From Siniperca chuatsi (Eukaryota; Chordata; Actinopteri; Centrarchiformes; Sinipercidae), in the NCBI RefSeq assembly GCF_020085105.1, contig NC_058042.1, forward strand, positions 21,232,001 to 21,296,000: a DNA stretch of 64,000 nucleotides, read 5' to 3'. Position 1 is the stretch's first letter. The number at the start of each line of letters is the position of its first letter. Position numbers and translations under genes: made by a program. The notes under the pieces were generated by a model. The model worked only from the letters and a program-made list of their open reading frames with translations. It did not search any database and was not told the origin of the DNA. Below are positions 1-11,388 of this stretch, piece by piece.

Positions 1-38
1 TCTCATTTTTCTCTCTCGTTTTCTTACGCCTTTTCCAG

Positions 39-3000
39 GTTCATCCAGACATCCTGCCATACACAGAGGAAAGTATGAGGAAGAATGGAGTTCACACTCT
101 GTCAGAGTTGGAGCAGCTTTATAACAAGGAGGTGAGGTGTTAGTTTGTGGAATATTGTAATCGCAACTTCCAACTTTGACTGATTTATATACACTGAAAT
201 CAGCATTGCCTCTTTTAGAATATTTGACATCTGATGGCAATGTTTTTCCTGCTTCAAGACATTTCACATGTAGATATTGTAACTTACAACATTTAAATAA
301 AATTTGTAAACATCTTACCATTCAATACCAATCCTCTCTCTCTTTCTAGCTGGTAGTGGGAACAACCTGTATGGGCATCAAGCATCCTATTTTCACACGT
401 CGGCGGTTTGATTTCTGCATCGTAGATGAAGCTTCACAGATCAGTCAGCCTATCTGTGTGGGACCCCTGTTCTATGCCAAGAGATTTGTCCTGGTTGGAG
501 ATCACCAACAACTGCCTCCAATAGTACAAAATCAGGAAGCTAGGTAAGTGTGTGTGTGTGTGTGTGTGTGAATGAGGTGTGTGTTGAGGAGAAAATAAAA
601 AATTATTGCCTTAATTACACTTATTGTAGTTGTTTGTCTTCATGAGGGTAAAACATGAACACTGTCAGTTTTCACATAAATTTATGGTTAAGGTCAAGGT
701 TCAACATGTTGGGAATCTGACAGGTAATTAATGCTAATAAAGTTAAATAATGTACATAGAAATATCAGTTATCAGGTTGTTGTTTTTTTCGGGGTTTTTT
801 TCCCTCCAGGTCATTTGGGATGGACGAAAGTCTATTTAAGCGACTAGAGCTCCATAGTGAAGCAGTGGTCCAGCTCAATGTACAGTACCGGATGAATAGG
901 TAAACCTCCACACACAGACAACACTTTATGCTTCTGTAATCTTTTCTTGTTTATTATGAGCTCATCTTTAGACCATTCAAATGGCACTTGAACTCTTAAC
1001 CGCTAATAATACGTTAGCATCTTAATGGAGCTTAGACATAATATGAATACAATAAACTAATAGCCGCTCTGTTTTGCTTTAGCATTGCAGAGAAAACATT
1101 TTCCGTTTACAAGACAACAATAAAACAACATGGCAAGAGTCAAAATGATTCCCACTCCATGATAAAATAGTATGTGCTCTGTGTTTTTAGGCAGATAATG
1201 TCTCTCAGTAACTCCCTGATGTATGAGGGCCGGCTGGAGTGTGGATCAGAGAGGACGGCCACGGCCCTGCTCACCCTGCCATTCCTGCTTTCTGTCCAGT
1301 CGGAGCTTGGTTCCTACTCTAAGACTGATCCCCAGCATGACCTGGCTTGGATACAGTCCACATTGTTGCCTAGCAACCCTGTTTGCTTCCTAGATTGCTC
1401 AATGGTTGGTAGACTATACAGTGCACTTCAAGCAGAAAAGATGTTGATATTTGACTGGTGAAAGGTCAAGGAATTTAGTCACCTGCTTCACCTGTTGAAG
1501 AAAGTGACTTATGTGAAATGAGAAAAAAAAATTGTGTGAGTAACACAATGGAGGTCACCTGGTCTACATCTTGTTTCTCTCCGCTGCTTCTTTTAGGTGC
1601 CAGCACTGGAGTCTGTGGAGCAGGGAGGCATAAGCAATCACACTGAGGCTGCTCTAATACATAAGCTGCTTTCACTGCTGATAAAGGTACATCAATCACT
1701 TGCCCAATTGATGCTGAAGTATTTATAGAATAATACAGTTGGTTTTTAAAGTCCTGGCTTAATTTTTTGGGTCATTAGGTTGTTTTTAATACAGTGAATG
1801 AAAATGAAAAAAGTGTAAAAAAAAAAAAATAAATAAATAAATAAAAAATAATAGAGAAATAATCAGCGTAGCTAGTCATCTCACTAACCCCTGCTTATTT
1901 GTCTTTCTTTAGGCAGGGTGTAAGCCCGGTGATATAGGTGTTATCGCCCCCTACAGACAGCAGTTAAAGAGTATCTCTGCTCTGCTGCAGTCCTCGGCTT
2001 TCACCGGTGTGGAGGTGAATACAGTGGACAGATACCAAGGACGGGACAAAAGTCTGATAATTTTTTCTTTTGTCAGGAGCACGGCAGAGGAAGGAAACGT
2101 AAGTGTTTCTCTTCCTGTCTCCCCCTTTTGACTCTTCTTTCTCTTCTCTTCTCTATGCCTCAATCTCTGCATGAATGAACAAGCAAATGAACAGGTGAGT
2201 AGGAAACTGACCCAATTCTCTCCATTCTGCTTCTCCATTCATAGTTAGGGGAGCTGTTGAAGGACTGGCGTCGCCTGAACGTAGCCATTACCAGGGCTAA
2301 ACACAAGCTGCTTATGGTGGGCTCTGCCACAACACTACGACGCTATGCACCTGTGGAGAAACTACTCAACCATCTCCAGCAAGAGAACATGATATCCTTT
2401 AAATTACATGTTAAAACTTGTTGCTACCACTAAACATTTCTTCATTTGCAATACAAAATCTGATTCTCTTTAATGAGTACTGGTAGCATTCACTCATTCA
2501 TTTATTGCAAATCTGGTGTTAATAAACTGGTTACTGCATGAGTTTCTTTCTTCAGTGCTGTACAACAGAATTAAGTGTTAATGTAATGAAAAGTCAAAAT
2601 TGAACAGCAAGTCACCAATGTTCCCAACAAGAGGCAATAAGACTGCTTCAATGCAGTTTTTGAATTACTTGAAGGCATACTATGCAGGATTTGTTGGTTG
2701 CTGTTAAACACACCATTCAAAGTTGGCCCCTCCTCCCTGACTTGAGCAAGCCAGAGAGCAGCAGTGGTCGAGTGAGCTAGAGAGTGAATGAAGAGAGGGA
2801 GTGGCGTCAGTGAGAACAAAACTGTGAATCCTAGAAATAAAACGTTATTTTCTGATTGTTTCACAGTGTCACAGACCTGCAGCTCGTTATGCATCTATGA
2901 CACAGACAGAGAGCAGAGGAGACAGCGATGTAACCGGGGGAGATACGGTGATACGTTTTTATAGAGTCCCGGCCTCACACCCTGCACCACTGCCCAAATA

Positions 3001-3304
3001 CCCAGAAATGTCCCGAACACAGCGAAATAATAAGAAACTACAGGCAGAGGGCATCGTCTGCAGATACAGGCACCGCCACACACTTCTAGTGGGTCATAAG
3101 TGATGATTGAGAGGGATTATTTTTATGAGTCTATACATTGTTTTTTAGAAAAATCCTGCATAGTATGCCTTTAACCTTTGTTCTGTCGTCTTTGTTTTTT
3201 CTTTCATGTATTCTGTGTCTACAAAGTGTTTTCCTGAACCCTTACTTCACATTATCCAGCTCCCGCCAGCTGCCCACAAGGCTTTACCAAGCATGCCCCT
3301 GTGA
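39..3304 (+). CDS. dna2: DNA replication ATP-dependent helicase/nuclease DNA2, C-terminal part (5' end outside window)
   Basis: Eight exons code for the last 355 residues: 39-131, 350-543, 810-899, 1191-1404, 1597-1686, 1913-2098, 2245-2391 and 3251-3304 (stop TGA). Phases agree at every junction. DNA2 processes Okazaki flaps and resects DNA breaks in nucleus and mitochondria; this part is the superfamily 1B helicase core. Visible motifs in order: CMGIKHPIF, motif II VDEASQ, motif [11 protein letters not shown], motif IV QYRMN, motif [12 protein letters not shown] and motif [15 protein letters not shown]. The nuclease domain and Walker A lie upstream, outside the window. The reading is nearly collinear with human DNA2, including the tail (IIQLPP here, IIDLPS in human). 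The last intron (2392-3250) is not GT-AG but fits an AT-AC minor-class intron. Reading through it instead gives a short unrelated tail, which I reject. The final ~10 residues are shorter and different from the human end. Confidence 0.96.
2392..3250 (+). other. dna2: Probable U12-type AT-AC intron of dna2 (last intron)
   Basis: The intron begins ATATCCTTT (2392-2400), the exact minor-spliceosome AT-AC donor consensus. It ends TTCAC (3246-3250). TTCCTGAAC at 3231-3239 is one base from the TTCCTTAAC branch consensus and sits about 12 bases from the acceptor, as U12 introns require. Joining 2391 to 3251 gives ENM-IIQLPP, matching the human EKL-IIDLPS. No GT-AG alternative that I could find restores this match. 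The intron also houses a MITE at 2672-3172. Confidence 0.88.
2672..3172. mobile_element. MITE-like DNA transposon inside the dna2 AT-AC intron
   Basis: Terminal inverted repeats of about 20 bases: AAGGCATACTATGCAGGATT at the left end and its complement at 3153-3172. Flanks read TTGA (left) and TTAA (right), possibly a mutated TTAA target duplication of the piggyBac type; this assignment is tentative. The short open frames on both strands inside it are not coding. Nothing like a transposase is present, so it is non-autonomous. Confidence 0.7.
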
Positions 3305-4800
3305 TGGAAGTCTGTGAAGCCATGATGGTGTTTCAGGTCACAGGTCTGTCTCACAGTGGAGCAGCTAGTGGCTGATGATCACCTCAACAGGGCAGAGATT
3401 AAAGCACAAGCACTGAATGATCTATTAGGAGGCTGTGATCAAACATATGAGCAGCAAATACTTGAGTGAAGTGTCAGTGGCATTTGCAGCCTACTGTCAC
3501 CTCATGTACAGCTCCACCTGTGATTATTTTGTCCCTCCCAACAAACACTTGGTGGAGTGTAACTGAAGATACAGATTACACTAATCAACACACTAGGACT
3601 GACATCTGAAGAACATGTGGGCTTTCAAGGGGACACTGCCTCAGATTTGTACCACACTGAGTAAACACTGTTTTATAAGAATTTTTAAAAGAATTCTTTC
3701 TAAGAATTCATACCGACAGAAGTGGAGTGGAGTGTCAAGACCTCATAAACGTAATCTCCATACTGAACCTCAACAAGCGTAAGCCAAAGACCTTTAGACA
3801 ACAGATCCAATTGTTAATGTTGATCACAATTAAAGGCAACACACTTGAAGCACTCCAGTTTTATATTTATCAGTAATTAATGTCTATGCTGTGAAACAAG
3901 GTACTGAGATGATGAACAGCTAAAATAGTTGCTTACAAAATTTTGTACTGAATCCATAAAATGGACTTACAGTTAAAATGTGTGACACTGGTGTATTATG
4001 GTACTGAGCATCAAACCAACTAGGACTGGTCACTATTCATAAACTGATATTTTGGATCAAATACCACTATTGATACACTGTGACAATATGTTATACTTGA
4101 TTATTGGTACTTTTCACTAAGCTTTTAAACACACAACACAGAAAATCAGTAGTAATGTGAATACGGAGCTCAAACTGGTAGTTATAGTTCATGTCACTCA
4201 GCTACAACAGTCAGATGTTGTATAAAGGATAAGGTGATTGCTGTAGTGTATGATTTCTGATTTAGTGGATCATCAAATGTTATTTAGTACATCACTGGAC
4301 TTCATACTTCAGACATACTTGATATTGCATCAGTAGTACAGATTTTAATCTGTGAATGGACTACACTGGCCAATAACAAACTGGTATATAAATAATTTGT
4401 TTCTCTATAAAAACATCTGTTTACATTACGCTGTCGGTAACAGCTAAAACTAATGTAAAACCAGGTTTTTGAGTCAGTTTCTTTGCGTATGGCAGATTAG
4501 ATGAGTAGATCTGAGGCTGTACAGAGACGGAAAGATTACAAAGCAAACTACCTGGTATCATAGTAACCAGTTAAAACTCTAGGAATTTGTGGGAAACCAC
4601 AATTCAGAAAATAATATTCTGCTTTAACCATTTTGCCAATGTAACCTAATGCTAATGAACTGTGACAACGTCCTGATAACTGTGATTCTACCTTTGCCCT
4701 CAAGCTCTGATTTTACATGTTTTGTTTCTGTACGTTATGTTTTAAAACTTTTTTAATATTGTGATTTTTGTCTTTGTGTCATGTGAATAAATAATACAAA
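3305..4800 (+). other. dna2: dna2 3' UTR with poly(A) signal
   Basis: About 1.5 kb without an open frame follows the dna2 stop. AATAAA at 4786-4791 is the best poly(A) signal. The extent is inferred; no transcript evidence is available. Confidence 0.55.
4786..4791 (+). terminator. Poly(A) signal AATAAA, dna2
   Basis: Canonical hexamer about 1.48 kb after the dna2 stop, followed by an A-rich then T-rich stretch. It lies about 110 bases from the pbld signal on the other strand. Confidence 0.5.
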
Positions 4801-4904
4801 TACTAACAAAGAGTGAGCTGTTCTTTCCATCTTGTAGTATGTTTGCATGCTTAGTGATGTTTCAATGTTAGATTGACTGGTCTTGACAAAAGTCTGTTTT
4901 GCTT

Positions 4905-4910
4905 TTTATT
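4905..4910 (-). terminator. Poly(A) signal AATAAA, pbld
   Basis: TTTATT on the + strand, i.e. AATAAA on the - strand, about 110 bases past the pbld stop codon. This would give pbld a very short 3' UTR. Confidence 0.5.
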
Positions 4911-5022
4911 TAAACCATCAAAAAAAAAATTTTTTTTAAATCACGTGGTACAAAGCTTGTGTCAGCTTCTCTGTGCAGGTACATAATGATCCACAACCCT
5001 CTTTGCTTGTATGTGTCTGTGG

Positions 5023-8000
5023 CTACAGTGTGATTGTTCCCTGCAGGACAGTGACCGTCTGTCCAGCTATGTTGATTCTTCCGTCGTCTCTCACTTCTAG
5101 TTCAAGCTCCCCGCCTTGACTGGAGCACTGGTAAGCTACGCAAACACATTCAGAGGATAATATGAGTGTCAGTCTGCTTCAGTTCAGTAGTAATGGAGTA
5201 TTTGTTGTTAGAGACAACAACTGTCACATCAAATGTTAATGATTAGTTAACCTTAGTTAAATTAATTACCCAACATTTTCTTCTTTCCTAGTTTCTTACA
5301 CCAGTAGCTACCTAGCACAGTGTGGGCAGAACCTGCAAGGACAGAAAAGACACAAGACCAGAAGATGGTTACAGAATTTTACAGATACATTTCACAAGAC
5401 ACATTGAACGTTTGCCAACTTTACTGCATGAGTGCTAGACATGTAGATGTTTTAGTATGTTTGCCAATACATGTTGCTTGTATGCTAATGTGTAGGATTA
5501 CATAATTATCAGAAAGTACTTTACACAACTTTACAATTCAAGCCATTTGCATGCTAATATGATCACACACACACTGTAACCCAACAAAGACCGTGTCTGT
5601 GTGTAGTAGTAGTATTAGTGGTCTACCAGTGACAGGATCCTCAGGGATGCCATTCCACGGAGCAAAGTATCTGGAGTAGAAATCGTATCCTGGCTGACAG
5701 TCTGGGGATCCTATTGGCAGATATAGAAGGGCATTTTGATTGACCATGGCTTATTGTTTTCTTACAGTGCTGGTCTCAACAGTGTTCTGTTATCATGTCA
5801 TATTTGTCGGCCAATGGGCAGAAACCTTTGGAACTTGACATGCAACATAGAGGGCATTTTGAGGCAACAAACAAATGTTTCTTAAAAGACTTATCTTTGT
5901 TACCACTGTAAACTTGAAATGACTGCATGTGGTCCGGCCCATTAAGTCTTAAAGCTGTCCAACAATATGATCTAGCTAAAGGATCTAATTTTTTAGCTCT
6001 GGTTACCTTTTATGGTGAGGATTAGTCCTTTGACTCTTCCACTCCTCTCACTGCGCTGAAGAGCAACAGGGTCAACTTTCAGACTGGTTAGCACTGACCT
6101 GGAGAAAACGCACACATGCAGCACATAAACAGAGTCACAAACAAACCTGGCAAGACAAAAGTGAGGGATTTAGGAAACTGGGCATGACCTAGAGACAGAC
6201 AGGCGTGTGTTTGAGAGATTAGTGGTTTGAATTTCTGGCTAGCTGTGTGTAGTTTTATGGGGATGTGAATGAGTGACCGGCTCCCCAGCGAGACACTTTA
6301 TCCCTTTTGCTCAGCTGCTCAAGGGCCAACAGTTAAAGACTCAACACTGCCCAAGTGTGGATATGAATAACTATTATACTCTATACTTCTGTCTCTTAGT
6401 CGGTGTGTGTGCTTTGATTTTTAACCTGTCACAGCTGTCAGCCAGTCGAACCATCAGTTTCTCAGTGTTGGAGCTCATATAAACATCCTGGATTGGGTGG
6501 TTTCCAACTGCAGCCTGTATCACAAATGCAGTTAAGCATGCACACACAAAAACACCAGAATGTAACCACACTGGCACCTACTATACATATAGAGGGGTTC
6601 ATGTAGACAGTGAAGCAGGAGTCATTACTGTAAAACATGCACATGCAGAGACAAAACCTGTCTTACTGACCTTGATGATGTCTCTGAACTCATTGGGATC
6701 CTGAGAAAGGGGATTTAGAACAAAAAACTGTTACAGTAAGGGCATTTTGTAGTGTTACCTTGCAAAGTTACTGGAAAACTTTCTTTTGGAAAATCTTGCA
6801 GTGCTAATGCAGAAGTTCTGCTAATCCAGCTACAGCTGTATGTTACACTATTGTGGGATGGTTACAGAGTTTCTGGATCTCACAAAAGCTGTTTTCTTAA
6901 TAGTGATACTGAGTTACATGATTGTGTTGTGGGCAATGAAACATGAATAGTATAGACTGACAAGGAAAGGACTGACTGTGTGTTTTATTGGATGTTCGTC
7001 ACTATATTGTTTTCTAGCACTCAGCTGCATATTGATATGTTTTCATACCTTTGTAGAGAGAAATAATTGAACCTGAAATAGCAGATGTCTGCCCTGCGAC
7101 ATTGTCCTGATGTGTTTATCTGACAATATACTGTACCTCCTGGGTGGGTGGGTTGAGAGGAAAGTCCATGACGTAACCTTCCCCCTGCTGGGCGACAGCC
7201 AGATCTCCACTGCTGGTCTCAAACACCAGTGTGGGATTAACATTCTCTAACAGACGTAACATATATACATAGAATATTATGCTCACAGGCTTGCTGATGA
7301 ACTAGGTTTACTGAAGGTTTACATGTAACTGACTAACCATAACACGTATTTGAAAATGCCTCCCAGTGAAACTTTTCTGTGCATGCCTGTGTCCCAAATC
7401 AAGCCAATGCATTAACTGGAAATGTGTGTGTCTATGTGTGTGTTTTGTATTTTACTCTGATGCTGAAACAGCACTGCTGCAGAGGCCAGAGTGGCATGAC
7501 CACACAGATTCACTTCAGTGGTAGGTGTAAACCATCGAAGGCGGAACCTTGATCCTGTTAATCACATTGTCAGACAGGTGCTTTAACACACATACAACTT
7601 CAACATGTAGTCTACACACAACTGTCCAGAGTCTGCCAGTGAAAACCACAATTATCTGAAACAGTTGGCAAAAAATGGTTTGTTTCAAATTAGGCAAGAT
7701 TTCATCAGATAAAGGGAGGTTTATACATTATTTAACATGTGAACCTAAAACACAGATGTGTTGTGTTAATGTATACAATAAGTAATTACTTAGCTGCAAG
7801 CAAATTGTATACCCAAGAGGACCGAGTTATGTTTACTTAAGGCTATATAATACTTATTCTGGAATGAGATTAGTATTTTGGTATAAAGGCAAAATAATCC
7901 TGTTCATTAAGATCAATACAGTTTATCTAGTTCAATTACTTTAAACACAACTAATGTAAAATTGATGGTTCTTAACAAGCATGAGTAAATGTGCCTAATA

Positions 8001-9535
8001 ACAGGGTTATTAGCAGGATTATTGCATGTAAACTGTTAGATAGCCGGTGACCGTAGTGTGCTTGAGGTGCGCATACAGAATGACTTTAATTTCTTCTTCA
8101 AATAATGTGAAGCCTGAGCCCTTTTTTAAGCTCTGTAGTTATATATGATGACTTTAGCTGAATTTTGTTTTGTTTTTTTTACATACATTCAAATGATGAC
8201 TAAATGTAAATGACACTGACATTCCTCTCTGTGCATTTATTGAAACACTGAGTGACTACACACTGCATTTTTAACTGTGACAGCTCATTGCATTGTTCTT
8301 GCCATTCCCAACAATGCTAGTCTTAGCTGTATGTTTAACATTGTTACCTGTCACTGAGGACAGGTGTTTTTTTTCAGTTTGTGCCACTTTATTACCTTCA
8401 ATGATTTACATGTGTATTATGACTTTATAAAAACAACTGCTTAAGTCAGTGGTATCAATTTAATCTGTTTGTTTCTCATCAGGGTGCCTGGATTTTCCAA
8501 ACAGATCCTACAGTGAAGGAGGTAAGTGAGGGTTGACCAGACTTGCAGATACATCCTGCACTTTCCTCTGAAGGTAAAATTGTTTGTGTTGTTTTATTCC
8601 ACGAGTCCTGTGTCTGCTGTGCTTTATGTACTGTACTCGCTGCTACGCCATATGTACAGTTGTGCCCGTTTAGCATATTTTATACAGAATAATTAAGTGA
8701 AGCCAGTTGGAAGGAGTACATTACCATAAAATTAACTGTGCACATTGGATTCTGCATACCCAAACTGCCAAATGTCTGCAAATTACCATGAAAAAAAACT
8801 TTTGAAATCTCACCTTAATAAAATCTTTAGATATAGTGTTTTTATGGCTTCTTCTATATCCATTGTGAAGACAAATTTAACATTTTAGCCCCATTACTGT
8901 TAAGACTCTAGCCATAGCAAAATCACTATGTTCTTTGTTCCAGCAAACATTTTAATAATTTAAGATATACTCAATTTCACAACTTCCGTTGGCCACTAGC
9001 AGGAACTTAAGTTTTTTTAAAAGTCTATTTGTGTCTTTATAGTTACCAAGATCCACTGAATTGCGTGCAACACTTACATCACCATACAAACAACCTCAAT
9101 AACAACACATGGGTAGTAAAGGAATGTAAAAACATTGGGGTTAATTCTTGTAATGACATGCTAACCTGTCTCAGAAAGGTGCATTTCTGTTGAATCCATC
9201 TAACAAATATATTGAACCCTATATGGTCTGACCTGTAGTAAAATTGTCAGAAGGGTTGATCCTGGTGATGAAAGCTGTTTCTGACAGATTCATCACTGCT
9301 GCTATCTTCTGATACAAGTCATCAGTCAGCTCCTGTTAGAAACGCATACCATACAAATATAAGTCTTTTGTTGTGAGATGTAATCATTTTACAACACATT
9401 GTGTAACCATGTGACACATTACTGTACTTTAACCTAAATATTCTTACTCACATGCATGAGTGGACAAATTGCAGCGGGGTTTCCCTTGAACGGTAAATTA
9501 GTGAAAGCATGTATCGTAAATACTGGAATCTCCAT
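5023..9535 (-). CDS. pbld: Phenazine biosynthesis-like domain-containing protein (PBLD), complete
   Basis: Ten exons read from high to low coordinate: 9535-9452, 9332-9233, 7554-7456, 7246-7137, 6700-6671, 6514-6426, 6098-6007, 5710-5627, 5332-5270 and 5135-5023 (stop TAG). They sum to 864 bases, 287 residues, against 288 in human PBLD. All junctions are GT-AG and in phase. The protein has the two-lobed PhzF isomerase fold. GNPAA is at residues 19-23, NLSETAF at 43-49 (E46 is the position of the catalytic glutamate in bacterial PhzF), [12 protein letters not shown] at the end of lobe one, and [18 protein letters not shown] in lobe two. The physiological substrate of the animal protein is not settled. 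The MEIPVF start matches the family. The frame, however, stays open through a splice acceptor at 9569-9570, so longer N termini are possible (exon candidates at 9666-9758 and 10364-10459). It is convergent with dna2 and divergent from hnrnph3. Confidence 0.95.
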
Positions 9536-9665
9536 TATGGTTAAGCGTAATATGGAAATGGCTTGAAACTGAAAAAGTCTCCAGTGAGGACGGCGGTGAC
9601 AGTCGACCTACTGCTGTCGGTGGACTTTACACCCTGTCTGTTTGGTTTCAGCAGGCGCCCCTCAC

Positions 9666-9758
9666 CTTCTCAATGTCAGGGCTGCCAGATTTCCAGCGTA
9701 TGTCTTCAACCGCATGATTATAGTGTTCATCTATAGATGTCGGAAACGAGTTTGTCAT
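9666..9758 (-). other. Candidate upstream coding exon of pbld (unproven)
   Basis: An ATG in a fair context (A at -3) opens 31 codons, MTNSFPTSIDEHYNHAVEDI and on to ...GSPDIEK, ending at a GTGAGG donor in phase 0. A 97-base intron would join it to the acceptor at 9569-9570, after which 11 open codons lead into the pbld ATG. Without splicing it stops six codons later. I do not recognise the peptide. It may be an alternative pbld start, a 5' UTR exon or chance. Confidence 0.3.
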
Positions 9759-10363
9759 TGTCCATGTGGAATATAGGCCTACACTATAAACTCTGCTCCC
9801 TCATTAAAACTGTGAATTTATTAACTGTTCCTGACAGTTAAAAGTGCCTTGTTTTTGTAAGTGTCATAAGTGTCAAATCTACATTTTGAGGTTTGACAAT
9901 GGATATAGCCAGGATTTCTGCTTATTACATATGCATGACTAATAAACTAATACCAGAGGGATCCATTTTTCATTTCATTACAATTTCCAAACCAGTTTTT
10001 GGTCTTAGTTCATTCACAGTGCATTATAGCCTGTGTAGCATTCAAAGTAGTCTGCCGCAAGTGAATGCAAGTCTTTAGAAGTATCAATACATTAATTAGC
10101 TGAACGGGTATAGAAAGAATGATTTGAATTAATACATTTCATTATACACTCAGGAAGTCCCTCGGGCGTTATAAACGCACGCAACCTATGAATAAGCAAT
10201 CGTCAATGTAATGTCAATAGTCTTCATTACAGTTCAGTAAAATATTTGTTTTCATAAAAAAACAAGTTTCATTATTATTATTATTACGATGATTATTATT
10301 AAAAACACAAAAGGCCCGAACGTCATCTTTTTTTAAATGTGTCCAAGTCTCGCGACAACATAC

Positions 10364-10459
10364 CTGAGCGGGTTTGCTGGCAGTGACACCTGAGGCTCGG
10401 GACAGGAGCAGACCGGGTACAAGAGGCGACTGTAAGATAATTTCATCGTTTTCAGACAT
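10364..10459 (-). other. Candidate first exon of pbld transcript, with open in-frame ATG
   Basis: The reading MSENDEIILQSPLVPGLLLS continues to ...ASKPAQ (32 codons) and ends at a strong donor CAG|GTATGT in phase 0. Splicing to the acceptor at 9569-9570 would run open into pbld and add 43 residues. Earlier ATGs in another frame (10524 and 10479) could act as upstream starts. The position, just before hnrnph3, fits the first exon of a divergent transcript. Whether it is translated is uncertain. Confidence 0.4.
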
Positions 10460-11388
10460 TTGTGACAGACGTCTGACATATTTCTATCTGGGGATATATT
10501 TTGATATGCAGTGACAGCGTACAACAGTTGGATATTGAACTAGTTTGCCTTGTACGTTTGACCGCTGTCAGTGTCCTACAGTTAGCCTTAGCTGTTAGCC
10601 GGCTAACTGCTAATGTTATCAAGCTAATATTAGCACGTCAGCCTGACCGTAGAGAAGCGTTAGCATCATTAGCTAACCCAGAATCCAGGCTAACAAATAT
10701 TCTCCTGTGGCGAACTTCAAAGAAGTAACTTTACTAAAGAATTAATAACGTCTTGTTAGGATAACGTTATGTCTGGAAAGGTCTTAGTGAGTTGAAGTTG
10801 AACTGTAGATACGTTAGCTAGTAAGCTTCTTGGTTTTACCAACACTTTGAGACACAGTTGGAAGGAGGAAGTAACAAACGTTAACGTTAGCTTATTTAAC
10901 TGTTGTGACAGCTGCAGTAACTCGCATTATAGTACTGAGTTATTAGATATGTCTTACTGCGGTTTTGTTATTGCATAACGTTACTGTTTAAAATTCCGTG
11001 TACAATGTTTTCGTATCTGGCAATTGTTTAGTTTCCAACAGGCTGCAAAACTGTTGCTTATAACACCAATATAAGCTTCCTGCAGAAATCATGTTGTGGC
11101 ATGTATTATTACACTGAGGGTATCTGTGAATGATATGCATGTTTCATAGTTGAATGCTCCTGCTGTGTTTAAGATGATAACTGTACATATAGAAGAAACG
11201 CAAATAAATAATCTGTCACCATTAATACTCAATGCACACATAAGCCAAATAAAAATGGCAGACAGAAAATTAGAAGAGCAGTAAGCTACCTAATGCAAGA
11301 CTATAAAGACATTTATAGTGTAGTCAAGTACTATTGGCACAGTAGGTTAATGTGTTGCTGCTGTGTTGTGCTCTCTGAGGCAGTGAGG
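10460..11388. promoter_or_regulatory. Probable bidirectional promoter and 5' region of pbld (-) and hnrnph3 (+)
   Basis: Head-to-head start region with no long conserved ORF. It carries repeated GTTAGC/GCTAAC and AACGTTA motifs (10585-10640, 10759-10766, 10811-10820, 10877-10892, 10975-10982). No clear TATA box is seen. An hnrnph3 5' UTR exon presumably lies at about 10500-10750; an acceptor (CTCTGAG or GAGGCAG, 11374-11385) just before the hnrnph3 ATG supports a spliced leader. The exact start sites cannot be read. Confidence 0.45.

Noticed and set aside
2245-2433. Reading dna2 exon 7 straight on to the TAA, giving a [10 protein letters not shown]-type tail
   Set aside because: The tail has no DNA2 similarity, while the AT-AC junction to 3251 restores the conserved IIQLPP end.
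2571-3103. Several ORFs of 62-107 codons on both strands
   Set aside because: Most lie within the inverted-repeat element and are non-conserved.
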